In this document: piece after piece, positions 22,275 through 33,281 of the stretch
Layout: each line of letters starts with the position of its first letter
Numbering within the stretch: position 1 is the first letter of the stretch
From: Mortierella sp. BCC40632
Lineage: Eukaryota; Mortierellomycota; Mortierellomycetes; Mortierellales; Mortierellaceae
Direction of reading: 5' to 3'
Length of the DNA stretch: 64,000 bases
Assembly (NCBI GenBank): GCA_011634665.1
Contig: WAEK01000012.1
Location: 1,159,001-1,223,000 of the forward strand
Translations under genes and position numbers: made by a program
The notes under the pieces: model-generated
The model's input: the letters and a program-made list of their open reading frames with translations, nothing else
Told to the model about the DNA's origin: nothing
The model's database searches: none

Positions 22275-22490
22275 ATCTGTGATCCGGTACAGCATTAGGA
22301 GAACTTTTACTACGATCCTCATGCTTCAACCAGGACAACCCCTGAGAGATAGCACAGCGGATAACTACCTCTAGCTCACCGTCAACATCCTGAAGCACAA
22401 GCCAGCCTCAAGGACAACGAAAAATAATCAACGAATTGAAACACATGGACGGAGGTGCGCATGGTGCTTTTTAATGGTCCAGCTGAACTC
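22275..22490 (+). mobile_element. Old decayed retroelement fragment, plus strand
   Basis: The stretch from about 22285 to 22430 aligns by eye with the complement of about 9480-9310 of the complete element: TACAGCATT, GGACAACCCC, GAGAGAT, GGCACAGCGGA-like, CTCACCGTCAACA and CTCAAGGACAAC are shared. Stops and gaps break the coding frame. The junction with the following copy at 22491 is marked by that copy's target duplication. Confidence 0.7.
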
Positions 22491-22500
22491 AAATCTCTTC

Positions 22501-23251
22501 GCCCTCCACCTTCTCTTTTTTTCTCTATTCTTCTGTTTAGGGTAGTGTAGTTTTGCGAACTAGTTGGCCACGTCCACAGATCGCGGGACGGGTGCACGCC
22601 GACGAATTTTTTTTTTTTTTTACAGGCCCCGTTAGGGTTTTATTCGCCGGCGCGCACTCATACCACGGTCTGCGGACGTGGCCAGCTAGTTCACAAAAAC
22701 TACACTATCCTACAACAGAAGAGTAGAGAGAAGAAGGAAAAAGGTGGAGGGTGACCCAGAAACGATATAGCTACTAAAAATACAAATGCAGAGAAAGGAA
22801 AAAAAAGACCAGGTACAAAGAGCACCCGCAGAGGGGGGGCAAGTCAAAAAAGGCAGGATCTACAACTAGGGCAAAGGGTCCGAGGGGTCCAGGAGCTGCG
22901 AGAGCGGCTCCCAATCAAGCAGGTCAACGTCAGCGACGTTTGCTCGCCTGATGTCAGGCGGCTTCGGTCTTGCGCGCGAAGCTGGAGGAGTGTACTCCCC
23001 TGGCATGTCTAAAAAGGGACCATAGCCAGGGGTGGGCCACATCCAACCAAATGTCACCTCCTCTTTGGACACCACAATATACGGAGGGTGATTCCAAGTC
23101 TTGTGCATTCGCTTGTAATTGCCATCTGAAGTTGCTGCTGGGTTTGGGTTCGTTGCTTGCTGTTTGTTGTCCTTGAGGAGAGCTTGTTGGAGTGCTGTGT
23201 GTGCACGGAGCACGCCGACGAATAAAACCCCTAATGGGGCCTGTAAAAAAA
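22501..23251 (+). mobile_element. 5'-truncated retroelement 3' end, plus strand, interrupted by a younger copy
   Basis: The element part is 22501-22593 plus 23210-23251. It begins CCCTCCACC and matches the 3' UTR of the complete element. It ends ACGAATAAAA with hairpin CCCC-TAAT-GGGG (23228-23239) and A tail. AAATCTCTTC flanks it at 22491-22500 and 23252-23261. The minus-strand copy 22608-23209 sits inside it. Confidence 0.85.
22608..23209 (-). mobile_element. 5'-truncated retroelement copy nested in another copy
   Basis: About 600 bp and about 97% alike by eye to 8763-9350 of the complete element. The duplicated target GCACGCCGACGAAT lies at 22594-22607 and 23210-23223. The C-terminal coding stretch is open here and ends DWEPLSQLLDPSDPLP at 22866. 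T-run at the 3' side, hairpin at 22627-22637 with one C fewer than in the complete copy. Confidence 0.9.
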
Positions 23252-23321
23252 AAATCTCTTCAGGAACCATGAAGGACGGCGATGATCTGTAAGACCATCG
23301 TCAAGGAAAAAAAAGTGCAAA

Positions 23322-23645
23322 CCAGATATCAGACGAGTTGACCCTTTCGGCTTGACTGATTGGGAGCCACTTTTGCCGCTCTGGGACCTCTCGGACCCCC
23401 TGCCCTAGCTGTAGATTTGCCTTTGACCTGCCCCCCCCTGATAGCTCACCTTTGTGCCCTGTCTTGATTTCTCCATCTGCTTTGTACTTTTATTTTCACC
23501 TATATCGTTTCTGGGTCGTCCCCCTCCATTTCCCCTTTATGTTTAGATAGTTATTTTTCTTTTCAAAAAGAGGCAGCGGAGGCCATGTCCTTTGCAGAGC
23601 ATGGACAGACGCGCGCCGACGAATAAAACCTCTCACGAGGCCAAT
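23322..23645 (+). mobile_element. Divergent, 5'-truncated retroelement copy beside tRNA-Ala
   Basis: Shares LTDWEPLLPLWDLSDPLP plus stop with the terminal DWEPL..L.D.SDPLP of the complete element, and shares the 3' UTR core (ATATCGTTTCTGGGTC). It ends GCGCGCCGACGAATAAAA and hairpin CCTC-TCAC-GAGG (23629-23640). Flanks A8GTGCAAA (23307-23321) and A8GTGTAAA (23646-23660) make a 15-bp duplication with one mismatch. It is older than the other copies, judging by its divergence. Confidence 0.85.
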
Positions 23646-23678
23646 AAAAAAAAGTGTAAAGAGCAAAAGAAGAAGGAA

Positions 23679-23751
23679 TGGAGAACCTGGGCATCGATCC
23701 CAGTGCCTCTCGCATGCTAAGCGAGCGCTCTACCATTTGAGCTAGATCCCC
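23679..23751 (-). tRNA. tRNA-Ala (anticodon AGC)
   Basis: 73 nt without intron. The A box TAGCTCAAATGG, anticodon loop CTTAGCATG with AGC, and T-arm CTGGG/CCCAG are all in place. The acceptor stem GGGGATC pairs with GTTCTCC and shows the G3-U70 wobble that identifies alanine tRNA. Discriminator is A. One T-T mismatch is in the acceptor stem (6-67), and the T loop ATCGATG differs from the usual TTCGATC. A T-run 18-40 nt downstream would end pol III transcription. CCA is not encoded. Confidence 0.95.
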
Positions 23752-24526
23752 AACTTGTTGGGATAGGATCTTTCGGAGTCAACTCATTCATGAAATAGTT
23801 ATTTCCTTCCACTTCTCTATTTCCTGGCGATATTGTTGGCTGACATTCGGATACCGCCCAATTCTGCATGCAACCAAGTGGCCCCGTTTTGGTACCAAGT
23901 GGCAACAGGGCGGCACCGGCCGCCCTAGTCTTCTATAAACTCTGAATGCCCACGTGGGGCCCTCGTTAACAAAATAAAAACTCGGATACCGCCCATTGGG
24001 AGACGCAAAGGTGCTGACAGGCATCAAGGAAGCTGTGAAAAAAAAAAAAAGGCACCAAGGTAGCTGTGGGGATTTCTCCGACTTGAATAATCCGCTGAGG
24101 CAGAAGCCGAACCTCAAGGAGGCATACGACAAAGCAGATCGTACTGACATGGGAACATTCTCGGGAAAAAGAAAGGCGCTTTTCAAGGAACACGAGGACG
24201 ATGGCCTCGAGCAACGCTGCCCTGGTGCTCAGAACGATATGGCATCTGCTGATGCCACCCTGCTGGATAGTCTAGCAGGCAAGCGACATTTGGAAGTAAT
24301 GAGAGGATGGATAGGACTCCTTTCCGGTGACAGCCCGCTTTTTCAACCTTTTAATCGTCTTGAAAAAGACGGCAATCGTTGCGCGGGGCTTCGGCAGCGT
24401 GAGCTGTTATGGTTGATAGAGGATTGCCACCGCACAACGGTGGCCGGGGCTAGCTTTTTTTTTTTTTTTTTTTTTAGTTTAGTCTTTGTCTACATGGCTT
24501 TTTCCAGCAGAAACAGATCGTGATTA

Positions 24527-24565
<39 letters not shown>

Positions 24566-24881
24566 CGTGAGCTGAATTGCTATCTCTTCGTCACGTAGTT
24601 CACCCGCAAAAAGGAGCAGCAATTGATGCCACCGAAACCTCCCTGGGCGTTTGACTCTTTCCGTCCTGGTTTGACAGCAGCAGTCTTGACAGAGGTTTAA
24701 AAAGTTTGTTTGCGGTGACGGAATCAGTGAGCAGTGTTGGTAGGCCACCGACTTTGTCAGTTTCATCGAAACGCTAGCAACTGAAGCGCTATGGAAATAG
24801 AATATCCTGATAAAGGATGGCAGTCGTTACGCGAGGCTTGTGGCCACGTGTAGTTGACTGGCTAGAGCTTCCTATAAAACT

Positions 24882-24915
<34 letters not shown>

Positions 24916-25638
24916 GCTATGAAAGAAATTGTACAACAACTGTGGCATGAGAGGCAAGGCATGTAGTCACCCCTCGAAAGAAAAGCCTTCTCTGGGGAAC
25001 AAAAGGACGCTGGAACAATGGTCATGGGTTTACGTGCCCGGCTGACGCTTGCCAGTGCAGATCGCCTCTCCTGATCACCAAGAGCAACCATGCCCAGAAG
25101 CACAGCATGGTGTGGCGTCGGCTGATTCCTCCCTGCTCGACGGTCTAGCAGGTTGGTGACATTTGGAGGTGTGGAGAAGATTCCTTTCCGGCAACAGCTG
25201 GGTTTTCAACTTTTCAAACTTCTCGAGAGTGACAGCAAACGTTGTGCGGGGCTAGACTATGCTCTTAATTTCGTTTTGCGGAAACAGATTGAAATAATAG
25301 TAATAGTAAAAAGTGTATTTGCAGAAGGATAAACCAAAGGTAGAAAGACTAAAAAAGTTGATAGCCACAGGCGGTTACTTGTTTAAAAAGAAAATATCCA
25401 CAAGGGGATCATTGATTTAATGGAAACAAGATCTTCAGGACTGGACTAGGCTCTTTTGCTAGCATGGCTACTACTCCAGTGGGAAAAAAAAGGGGGGCGG
25501 AGGGCGGCAAGAGGCTCCACTGCAAGATTCTGGTCAGATCAAAAGCTGGTCACGGAAGTTTAAATTTGATTCAGGAGGAAGAGATGTCCCTTCGCCACAT
25601 CTCTTCTTCTTGAACTTCACATTTCATCGTTCTCCATT
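23752..25638. repeat. Repeat-rich region with diverged repeated units and T/A homopolymers
   Basis: One unit recurs with divergence. Around 24255-24400 and 25130-25255 both carry CTGCT(C/G)GA..GTCTAGCAGG, GACATTTGGA, TCCTTTCCGG..ACAGC, TTTCAAC and ACG..GGGGCT. A third partial relative is at 24810-24870 (GGCAGTCGTTACGCGAGGCTTG). T-then-A junctions occur at about 24527-24563 and 24880-24914. An open frame at 23996-24523 (175 aa) covers the first unit but matches no family I know. No gene is claimed. The last 300 bp is the Argonaute promoter side. Confidence 0.55.
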
Positions 25639-26403
25639 ATGTCGAAGAGAGACTATTACGACCGCAGGGATAATCATGGCTCTTCTGCTAAGACGGCAAG
25701 GGTGAATGTCGATGACAGGCAGATGGAGAGACTCAAAGAGACTCCTTTGGTGGAATACCTGGCTAATGTCAAGCTTGAGACCCCAGAAGAAATGGATTTG
25801 GATAAGGGTGAATTTGAGACCTCTCGTCTCCCACTGACAGAGAATGCTAGACGTCCGGACAGAGGTGGCACTATTGGACGCTCAATCAATATTTTGGCCA
25901 ACTTTTATCCAATCCAAAAAGTTAGTAATTGGATTTTTGTTGTTAGGACATTCTATTTCCTTCCCGATGCGTGTTTCATGGTCTGGCCCCTTTGCTCATT
26001 TCTTCATTGCTTCATTCGGTCAAGTAGCTTCCCACAGAGACTATCTACCACTACGATATTGAAATTACGCCCAAGATTCCTCCAGCCAAAGCAAGAAAGG
26101 TAGCAACAGTAGTTTTTAGAGTCGCACTGCTGGAGTTTTGTTGTTTTGACTCCGACAGGAGATAGCAGAGGTAGACATTAACGTTCTATGGATCAACAGC
26201 TTTGGCGGCATCTGGATAGTATTATCGGAAACCCTGGTTCGCCATACAAGGTAGTATTTGATGGATATAAGAATGCCTTTGCATCTGGCGAGTTGGAGAA
26301 CATAGGAAGAGCAAAGAATGTTAAGGTAAGCTTTCAAGGCAGACTGATTAACTGACGGGAGGGATAGGAAATCTTCTTTTTTCTTTTGATATCAGGAGTG
26401 CTG

Positions 26404-26475
<72 letters not shown>

Positions 26476-29400
26476 GTTGGAGCTCAACGATTCTGGACGA
26501 GCCAAGCCGTCAGCCAAGAAGAACGAGTTTAGTGTGAAGATCGTGTTCGTGGCATGCATCGAGATGTCGGAGCTTCATCAGTTCCTCTCTCGCGATGGTC
26601 CATTCACTGCTCAATGCCAGACAGCACTGCAAGCTCTGAACGTCGTGCTTACTTACAAACCATTCACAGATATGGTAAACGGTATGTAAAAGATCCCTGC
26701 ACTTTTCTTGTAGCCTGTTCAAGGTGAGGGGGTAAACGTGAGTGATCATTTTTACACACCAGTGTACATACTGTTAAAGCATCAACTGTTACTTCACAAT
26801 AGTGGGTCGATCTGTGTACTCTTCCAAGGACGCGATGGACTTGTCAGGAGGAGTCGAGAAGTGGGATGGTATTTATCAGTCAGTCCGACCTGGTCAAGGC
26901 GTTTGCTATACCAACATCAACACGACGACGACAGCCTTCATCAAGGGTGGCATTGCAGCCAAGCTGATCGAAGACATCATCAACCGGAGAGATATTCAAC
27001 GCGGATTTAACAGGGCAGATATTTATCAAGTTGAAAGGGTCCTCAAAGGTTGTTATTTCACATTGGAGCACCGTGGTGACATAAAGCGCAGGTAATTAAT
27101 ATTTTTCATTTCGGAATGTACTCTGGTAACTGTGGTAGCTGCAGCGATGACTAGAATTTGCATACCTTGGACTGTAACTTCAACTCCATCCTTTTTGTAA
27201 ATATAGGTTCAAGGTCGCCAGTATCAGCCCTGATGGAGCTAATCGGACCTTTTTTGTTCAAGAAACAAATGATGGCGGCAAGCGAAAGGTCAGCGTACAG
27301 GAGTACTATTCCTACACGTACAACATCAATCTCCGTTATCCGCACATGCCCTGCCTTGGTGTCAAGGGACGAGACAAAACATGTTATTTCCCTGCCGAGT
27401 TATGCTATATTGAATCCGGTCAACATTACAAAAAAAAGGTATGTATGTGGAGAGGTAGATGTCTTTATCATGAATTCTCGATGGCATTTCGATCTAACTG
27501 CCTGATAAATATATCTTGTTATTAGCTAAATGAACAACAAACTGCGAGTATGATTAAAGCAGCATCTGTACCTGCCAATGTCCGTCGCAGAAAAATTGGC
27601 GATGCTTTGAATTCACTCGACCTTGATTCAAATGCTTATCTCAAGGCATTTAACTTGCAGATATCAAAGGAAATGATATCTATCCCGGCAAGAGTCCTTC
27701 CGCACCCACGGATCAAATTTTCCAAAGAGAACGAAATCCTTCCAAACAAGGGCTCGTGGGATGTATGGAATCTAAGCAAAACGATAAAGCGTTTTCATCA
27801 ATAACTTTTTTTTTTTTTATCGATTACCTACTAATATTCTTTCTGGGTTCTAACTGCTTTCTTTGCTTAGATCGGTAGTTTCACTAAGGGAGTGGAGTTG
27901 AAATCTTGGGGCGTCATGGTGTTTGAAAGAGATGAGTAGGTGACCCTATACGCGTCTGAGGTCCAGCTCATGTTGTCTACCTCGCCCCAGGTCTTTTCTC
28001 TACTGATGATTACTCACTCGTCTCATACTTTGATTCATTTAGTCGCATCCGTGAAGGCCTCGTTAGATCGTTCACAACACGGCTGGCTCAATCGCTTAGT
28101 TCGCGGGGTATGAACTCATATATTCGAGTACTTGACTTTGGTTAATACATTTTTCAACCACTAATGCGCTATTTCCATTTGCTTTTTTGGCTATAGGTGT
28201 CAAAGTCCGGCTCACAAACCCGCCTGTTATCTATCCCCAGCTTCATTCTGACATCGCAAAGGAGTTGGATTCTGCACGGATGCACATTGAGAACACATGC
28301 CGATCGCCATGCCAGAGTATGTCTACCTTGTATTATTTGGTTTTAGGAGTATCTCATCAAGCTATGCTAAACACCTTTCTCATCAATCTTGCGATTCCTT
28401 GTAGTCATTATTATTATCTTGCCTAACAAGGGCCATCTTTACCCAAGATTGAAGGCGGTGGCTGAAGCCAAGAGTCCCGCTGTGCTTACTCAGTGCTTGC
28501 TATGGGGCAAGCTTGCTAAAGCTGGGGTAATACAGGACTATTATTCTGCGAACAAATGAATCCCCTTTCAACCAGCACAGCGTGCTAACTCCGAGTCATT
28601 TCACTTTTACAGGAACCACATTATGCGCTGTTAGGAATGAAAATCAACATTAAGGTATTCGCAAGCTGGCCTTGGTCGCTACTATTTTTTCTTCTTTTTC
28701 ATTTTCTTTTCATTTTCTTTTCTTTTCTTTTCTTTTCTTTTCTTTTCTTTTCTTTTTACGTTTGCATTCAAGCTAATAATCGCACGTCTAACGCAATCTA
28801 TATTCTGCTTGTTTACAGCTTGGAGGAGTGAATAGCGTACTTGTGAAGGATCAGTTGGAGTTTATCGAGGAGAAACCCACCTTGATCATTGGTGCCGATG
28901 TTACCCACCCCGCACCTGGAGAGCATGGCAGACCATCTGTCGCTGCAGTTGTATCATCGTATGATAGGTACGGTGCCCGGTTCTTTGGGCGCATCAAGTC
29001 GCAGGATTCCAGAGTGGAGGTACGTTTGATAAACAGTGGTTAGAACATGCTGACATTCAGTCCTGGCTGTGTTCGAATTTTTTTTTTTTTTTTTCTTCAT
29101 ATCCGCTAAGGAATAGGTGTTTGGTACGTTTATGAACAATAGGTCATTGAGGATCTTCCTGCTCTAATGGTTGACATCATTAAGACGTTCAAGCAAAAGA
29201 CTGGGCATCACCCTAGGCGCATTCTTTTTTACCGAGACGGTGTATCAGAGAGTCAATTCGCTGAGATCTTGAGAACGGAAATCCCCAGTATCAAGAGCGC
29301 GTGTCAGAGCCTTGATGGTACGTTGAGATGAGTTGAGAAATACGAGGTCTCTTCCAGAAGGATAACGATGATAACCATGAACATTTATTTTTCCTTAATC

Positions 29401-30162
29401 ACTTCTAGAGCTCTATCTACCTCCTATTACCTTTGTTGTTGTCAAGAAGCGGCATCACGCCCGTTTCTTCCCCGCTAATAGTCGTGATGGTGACCAGAAG
29501 GGTAACTGTCCCCCAGGAACAGTCATCGACACTCAGATCACTCATCCTACAGAGTTTGATTTCTGTAAGTCGCACGATTTTGGTTTCCATTTGCTAGAGA
29601 CTCTCCGAAATCTTTTGATCAGCTCTAACTCACTACTTGTGAATCGAAAAATCTTATTTATTGACCATATTCAAACAGATCTACAGAGTCATCCCGGTCT
29701 CCAAGGCACATCCAGATCGACCCTCTACCATGTCCTTTTGGATGAGAACAACTTTTCGTCCGACAAGCTGCAACAGCTTACTTTTAACCTCTGTCACATG
29801 TATGCGCGAAGCCCTAAGACACTCTCGATTGTGCCTGTAGTCCGATATGCGCATATGCTCTCGTACAGAGCACGCTACTTCCAGGACAGCTATGATATGG
29901 GATACGGCTCGGCAGCTTCGATGTCAGGCGAGGGGTCGATGGGGTCCTCTGGATCGGGAGGAAACAAGGCTTATGGAGATGTTGAGATTGCAGTAAGTTG
30001 ATACTCTATTCCGCGTTTGCATGCCTTCTCTCCTCTTATGTAGTATTACACCTCCTACTTCCCACCTTTACTAACAGAGGCATTATCTCTCTCTTTCTCA
30101 TCATTCATTCATTCCCTCTCTTTCTATAGCCTGAGATCCGGGACGACATGTTCTTCCTTTAG
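25639..30162 (+). CDS. Argonaute, slicer-type
   Basis: ATG 25639 (MSKRDYYDRRDN). Exon 1 ends at 25920 within RRPDRGGTIGRSINILANFYPIQK, the N-domain opening. About a dozen more exons encode the linker, a PAZ domain (..RDIQRGFNRADIYQVERVLKG...VSVQEYYSYTYNINLRYPHMPCL, then CYFPAELCYIESGQ), the MID domain (IIILPNKGHLYPRLKAVAEA...TQCLL) and PIWI. The catalytic residues can all be read: Asp in LIIGADVTHP (codon 28897), Glu in SRVEVIEDL (29017), Asp in YRDGVSE (29236) and His in YAHMLSYRAR (29852). The last exon, after an intron ending CTATAG at 30129, is PEIRDDMFFL. The protein binds small RNAs and cleaves complementary transcripts. A Gly/Ser/Met-rich insert precedes the C-terminus. One intron holds a 66-nt CT repeat. 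Confidence 0.96.
26407..26472. repeat. (CT)33 microsatellite in an Argonaute intron
   Basis: Uninterrupted 66-nt CT repeat. It ends about 4 nt before GAAGTTGGAGCTCAACG, so it acts as the pyrimidine tract at or near the 3' splice site of that intron. Confidence 0.95.
28716..28757. repeat. (TTTTC)n repeat in an Argonaute intron
   Basis: Pentamer repeat with slight variation, followed by the MID/PIWI junction exon acceptor at about 28819. Confidence 0.85.
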
Positions 30163-30234
30163 AACCACGACTTGAGCAGATTGCGACTTGACACTGTGCG
30201 GAACTAGAAAGTATGTAGTTTGCATGTGGACAAA

Positions 30235-30266
<32 letters not shown>

Positions 30267-30960
30267 AAGAAAAAGGAATACATGCTACTCTTTGCGGAAA
30301 TTCCAATCCATCCTTCCCACCGCTTTTCTCTTCTCAATTGGCAATCTGACCAAGGGCGAAGCTAACAATGTCAGTATTCAAGGTTTATTCAGAGCCAAGC
30401 AATATCGAATTAAAAGAGACTTATGTTTGGTGTGTGGTGTTAGTGTAAGTGTGTGAACATGGTGGGTTAGGGATCATTACAAGGCTAAAACAACGAAGCT
30501 TAGGGGACGAGGACATAAGGGTAAAATGGAGGGGGGTAAGATATGAAAGTTAAAAGGGTGGGCCTATTTGACGAAAACATGAGGAACAGAAATAAAAGAA
30601 AGAAAGAGAGAGGAGGAGGAGGAGGAGGAGGAGGAGGAGGAGGAGGAGAGAGAGAATCAAAGGAAGCAGACAAGAGAAAGAGAACATCAAAGTTCACTTC
30701 CTGAGAGCCATTTGGCTGGGGTAAAATACAAAAAGGGCTCGATGAGATAAATCCGAGAGTCCCCTTTTCCCCATCAGCCAGGTTCAAATGCCCCTTCTTT
30801 TCACTCTGTCAGAATGGTTGGTCCGTCTTGGTAGTTTCATCCCATTCTTTTCTCCTTGACTCTTTGCCTCTTACTCCATTTTTTTTTCTTTTTCTTTTTC
30901 TTTTTTCTTTTTCATCTGGCCGATTTCACTCTTTTTTTTTTTTTTTTTTTCTTTTTTCTT
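30163..30960. other. Convergent 3' region between Argonaute and septin
   Basis: About 800 bp between two stop codons. It holds an A-run (30232-30258), a GGA repeat (about 30611-30648) and T-rich stretches (30880-30960). No supported gene. Confidence 0.6.
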
Positions 30961-33281
30961 TTACTTTCCGGCAAAACCAAAACCCTTCTTCTTTGTCTTC
31001 TCGGGGGTGATGGGACGACCCTGCTCGATCCTCCTCTTCTTTTCCTCGAGTTCAAGACGCTGCTTCTCGAGAGCATCTTTCATCTCCTTGTGCTTAGTGT
31101 AAAGTTCATGCTCAGATTGCGTCAACTTGGACTCCTTCTCCTGGACCTTCTGCTGGAAGACGTGCTTCATGTCCTGCTCCATCTTCACCAACTTGGCCTC
31201 GTGCAATGCACGCTCCTCCTCCAACTTGGCAAGTGGGTCAACCTCCCGGAAGACGGTGTTGTCCTGCTGGTAACCAAGAGCCAGCAACTTCTCCGTGCGG
31301 TAATTTTCGTAATGGATGTCGTTGGTGAACTCACGGAGCTCCTCCATGTGAGTGCTATGTGAATGAGGAGGAGGGGGAGGGGGGAAAGTGTCATCCAATG
31401 CTGTTAGTTTTTCTTTGTCATTCTTCTTAGTGCACCAAAACCAGAGACTATGGTTACTTCAGCCAATAGTGAAAAAAAAAAAAAAAAAAAATGTATTACC
31501 GGACGAGCATTTGGCGGAGCTTGACAAAGTCACAATGCTCCTCATTGTCGACCTCAATAACTCCCCATGGGTACTTTCTGCCGCGGACGCGACGACCGTC
31601 TGGGGTCTCGATGATCTTGTCCGATCCAACAATTGCAAAAGGAATCTTGCTCTATATACGTCGAAGAAAAAGAGGAGGTCCATGAGTGGTACCTTTTTTT
31701 TTTTTTTTTTTTTTGGTAGACTACCAAATTTATCCTTTATCAAAAGACTACTGGAAATTCACTTCACTTACCATGACATCCTTGGTCTCATTGATAGTCT
31801 CAATATCGTCGGAATCGTAGTGCTGAGCATGGTAGATCTTAATATCATGATGGGCGATGTCCAGGAGGATCTAGAGAACCCAAGAGAAAATTGTGTCAAG
31901 ATCGATGGCTCTCACAGATGATATGTTCAAACAACTCTCTTTCTCACACACTCAATAATAACTTACGCGCTCCTTGAAGGCAGCAATTTCCTCATGAGTC
32001 AAGGTATCGCTCTTGGCAATGACAGGGATGAGGTTGACCTTCTTGTGAAGACGCTTCATAAACTCAACATCGAGGGCCTTGAGAGAGTGACCCGTGGGGG
32101 CGATAAAGTACAAGCAAGCATTGACGCGCAAGTCAGCAATCTTGCTACGGTTCACTCTGTTCTCCTGCTCGAGATAAGAGTCAAATCGACTCTCGATCGT
32201 CTCCAAGATGGGCTTCCAGCTATTATTAGCAGCGGACCATGAGAGGAAAGGGGCCAAGACATGAAGGTATTTAAGTCTCTTGTCGTTTTGTCTTTCTTTT
32301 CTCATTTTTAAATATTTGACTGAGCGGTTAGTGCGGGCTTTACCTGTCCTCATTGTTGATGAAATCACCAAAGCCAGGGGTGTCGACGACGTTCAACTTG
32401 AGGCGGACTCCGTTCTCTTCAATATCGGTGCTAAGGACCTGGATGCCGACGGTCTTTGGGCTTTCATCCGAAAGTGGGACATGCTCCTTAGCGGGGTACA
32501 GGGGCGCGTTGAACAGGGTGTTGACAAGAGTGGACTTGCCGAGTCCGGATTCACCTAAGCGAAACGGAAGAGAGAAGGTTAGGCATGATTCGTCTCTTTT
32601 GTATACAAGCATGCACAAGAAGAAAAAAAGAATTCTCATAAACGATCTGTCTGATCTGTAGAAGGAGACAGAAGGTAAGATTTTGGCAGGACGAGGATCA
32701 CGGAGCCAACCCATGCATCCCTTTGGGGTAATTCAAAGAGACGCTCCATAACATAGTTGCTTATTTCGACCATAGATGGCAACAGAGATGTGAACGAATT
32801 AAACCCTCTCCTCTCCCATGGTCTGCTGGCGTTTAAAAATAATTCTGCGAGCCCATTAGAATATAAGGGAGCAGTAGCAACAGAAAAAGAAAGTGCACAG
32901 GTCTGGAAAACAAAGAGTTCGAGTAGTGTACGAGAATGCGTGAACAGGACATGGTGAGCGCTCGGACGAGCAGGCAAGACAGGATGAGAGGAGCCGAGAA
33001 CGGCTAATTGACCTCAAAGAGCATAAAGTCGCCTGTTTGCATTCCTCTTGCTGCACCTTTGACCAAACAGTGTAGAGGAGTGCGTGGGCAATGGGTGTAG
33101 GAAAAAAAAAAGAGGGAAAAATAAAGCTTTAGGTTTGAGTAGGAGTTGTCTAAAAGCACATCTTACCGACTACCATGACGGTGAACTGGAAGCCCTTCTT
33201 GACGGACTTGCGGTGGACCTGGTTGGGCAAGTTGGCAAAACCAACATAACCCATGAGCTTCTTGCGGAGAGCTCCGTTCAT
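30961..33281 (-). CDS. Septin, Cdc3-type
   Basis: The first certain exon reads [39 protein letters not shown] (ATG at 33281). A TTTTTTAG just before CCCTTGATG looks like a splice acceptor, so a further upstream exon is likely and the N-terminus may be longer. A 600-nt intron then precedes [14 protein letters not shown] (P-loop). Next come [20 protein letters not shown] (switch II), [14 protein letters not shown] (G4, AKSD where AKAD is usual), [19 protein letters not shown] (septin unique element) and [17 protein letters not shown]. The C-terminal coiled coil of about 90 residues ends in a basic tail GFGFAGK at 30961. Septins polymerise into hetero-oligomeric filaments at septa, hyphal tips and bud necks. 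The long coiled coil and VGFANLPNQ block fit the Cdc3/AspB group. Confidence 0.94.

Noticed and set aside
22594..23251. Inverted LINE ends as terminal inverted repeats or twin priming
   Set aside because: The 14-bp duplication and continuation of the older copy explain it as a nested insertion.
24527..24914. T/A homopolymer pair as ends of a DNA transposon
   Set aside because: The tracts are simple homopolymers without further terminal inverted repeat and no transposase lies between.
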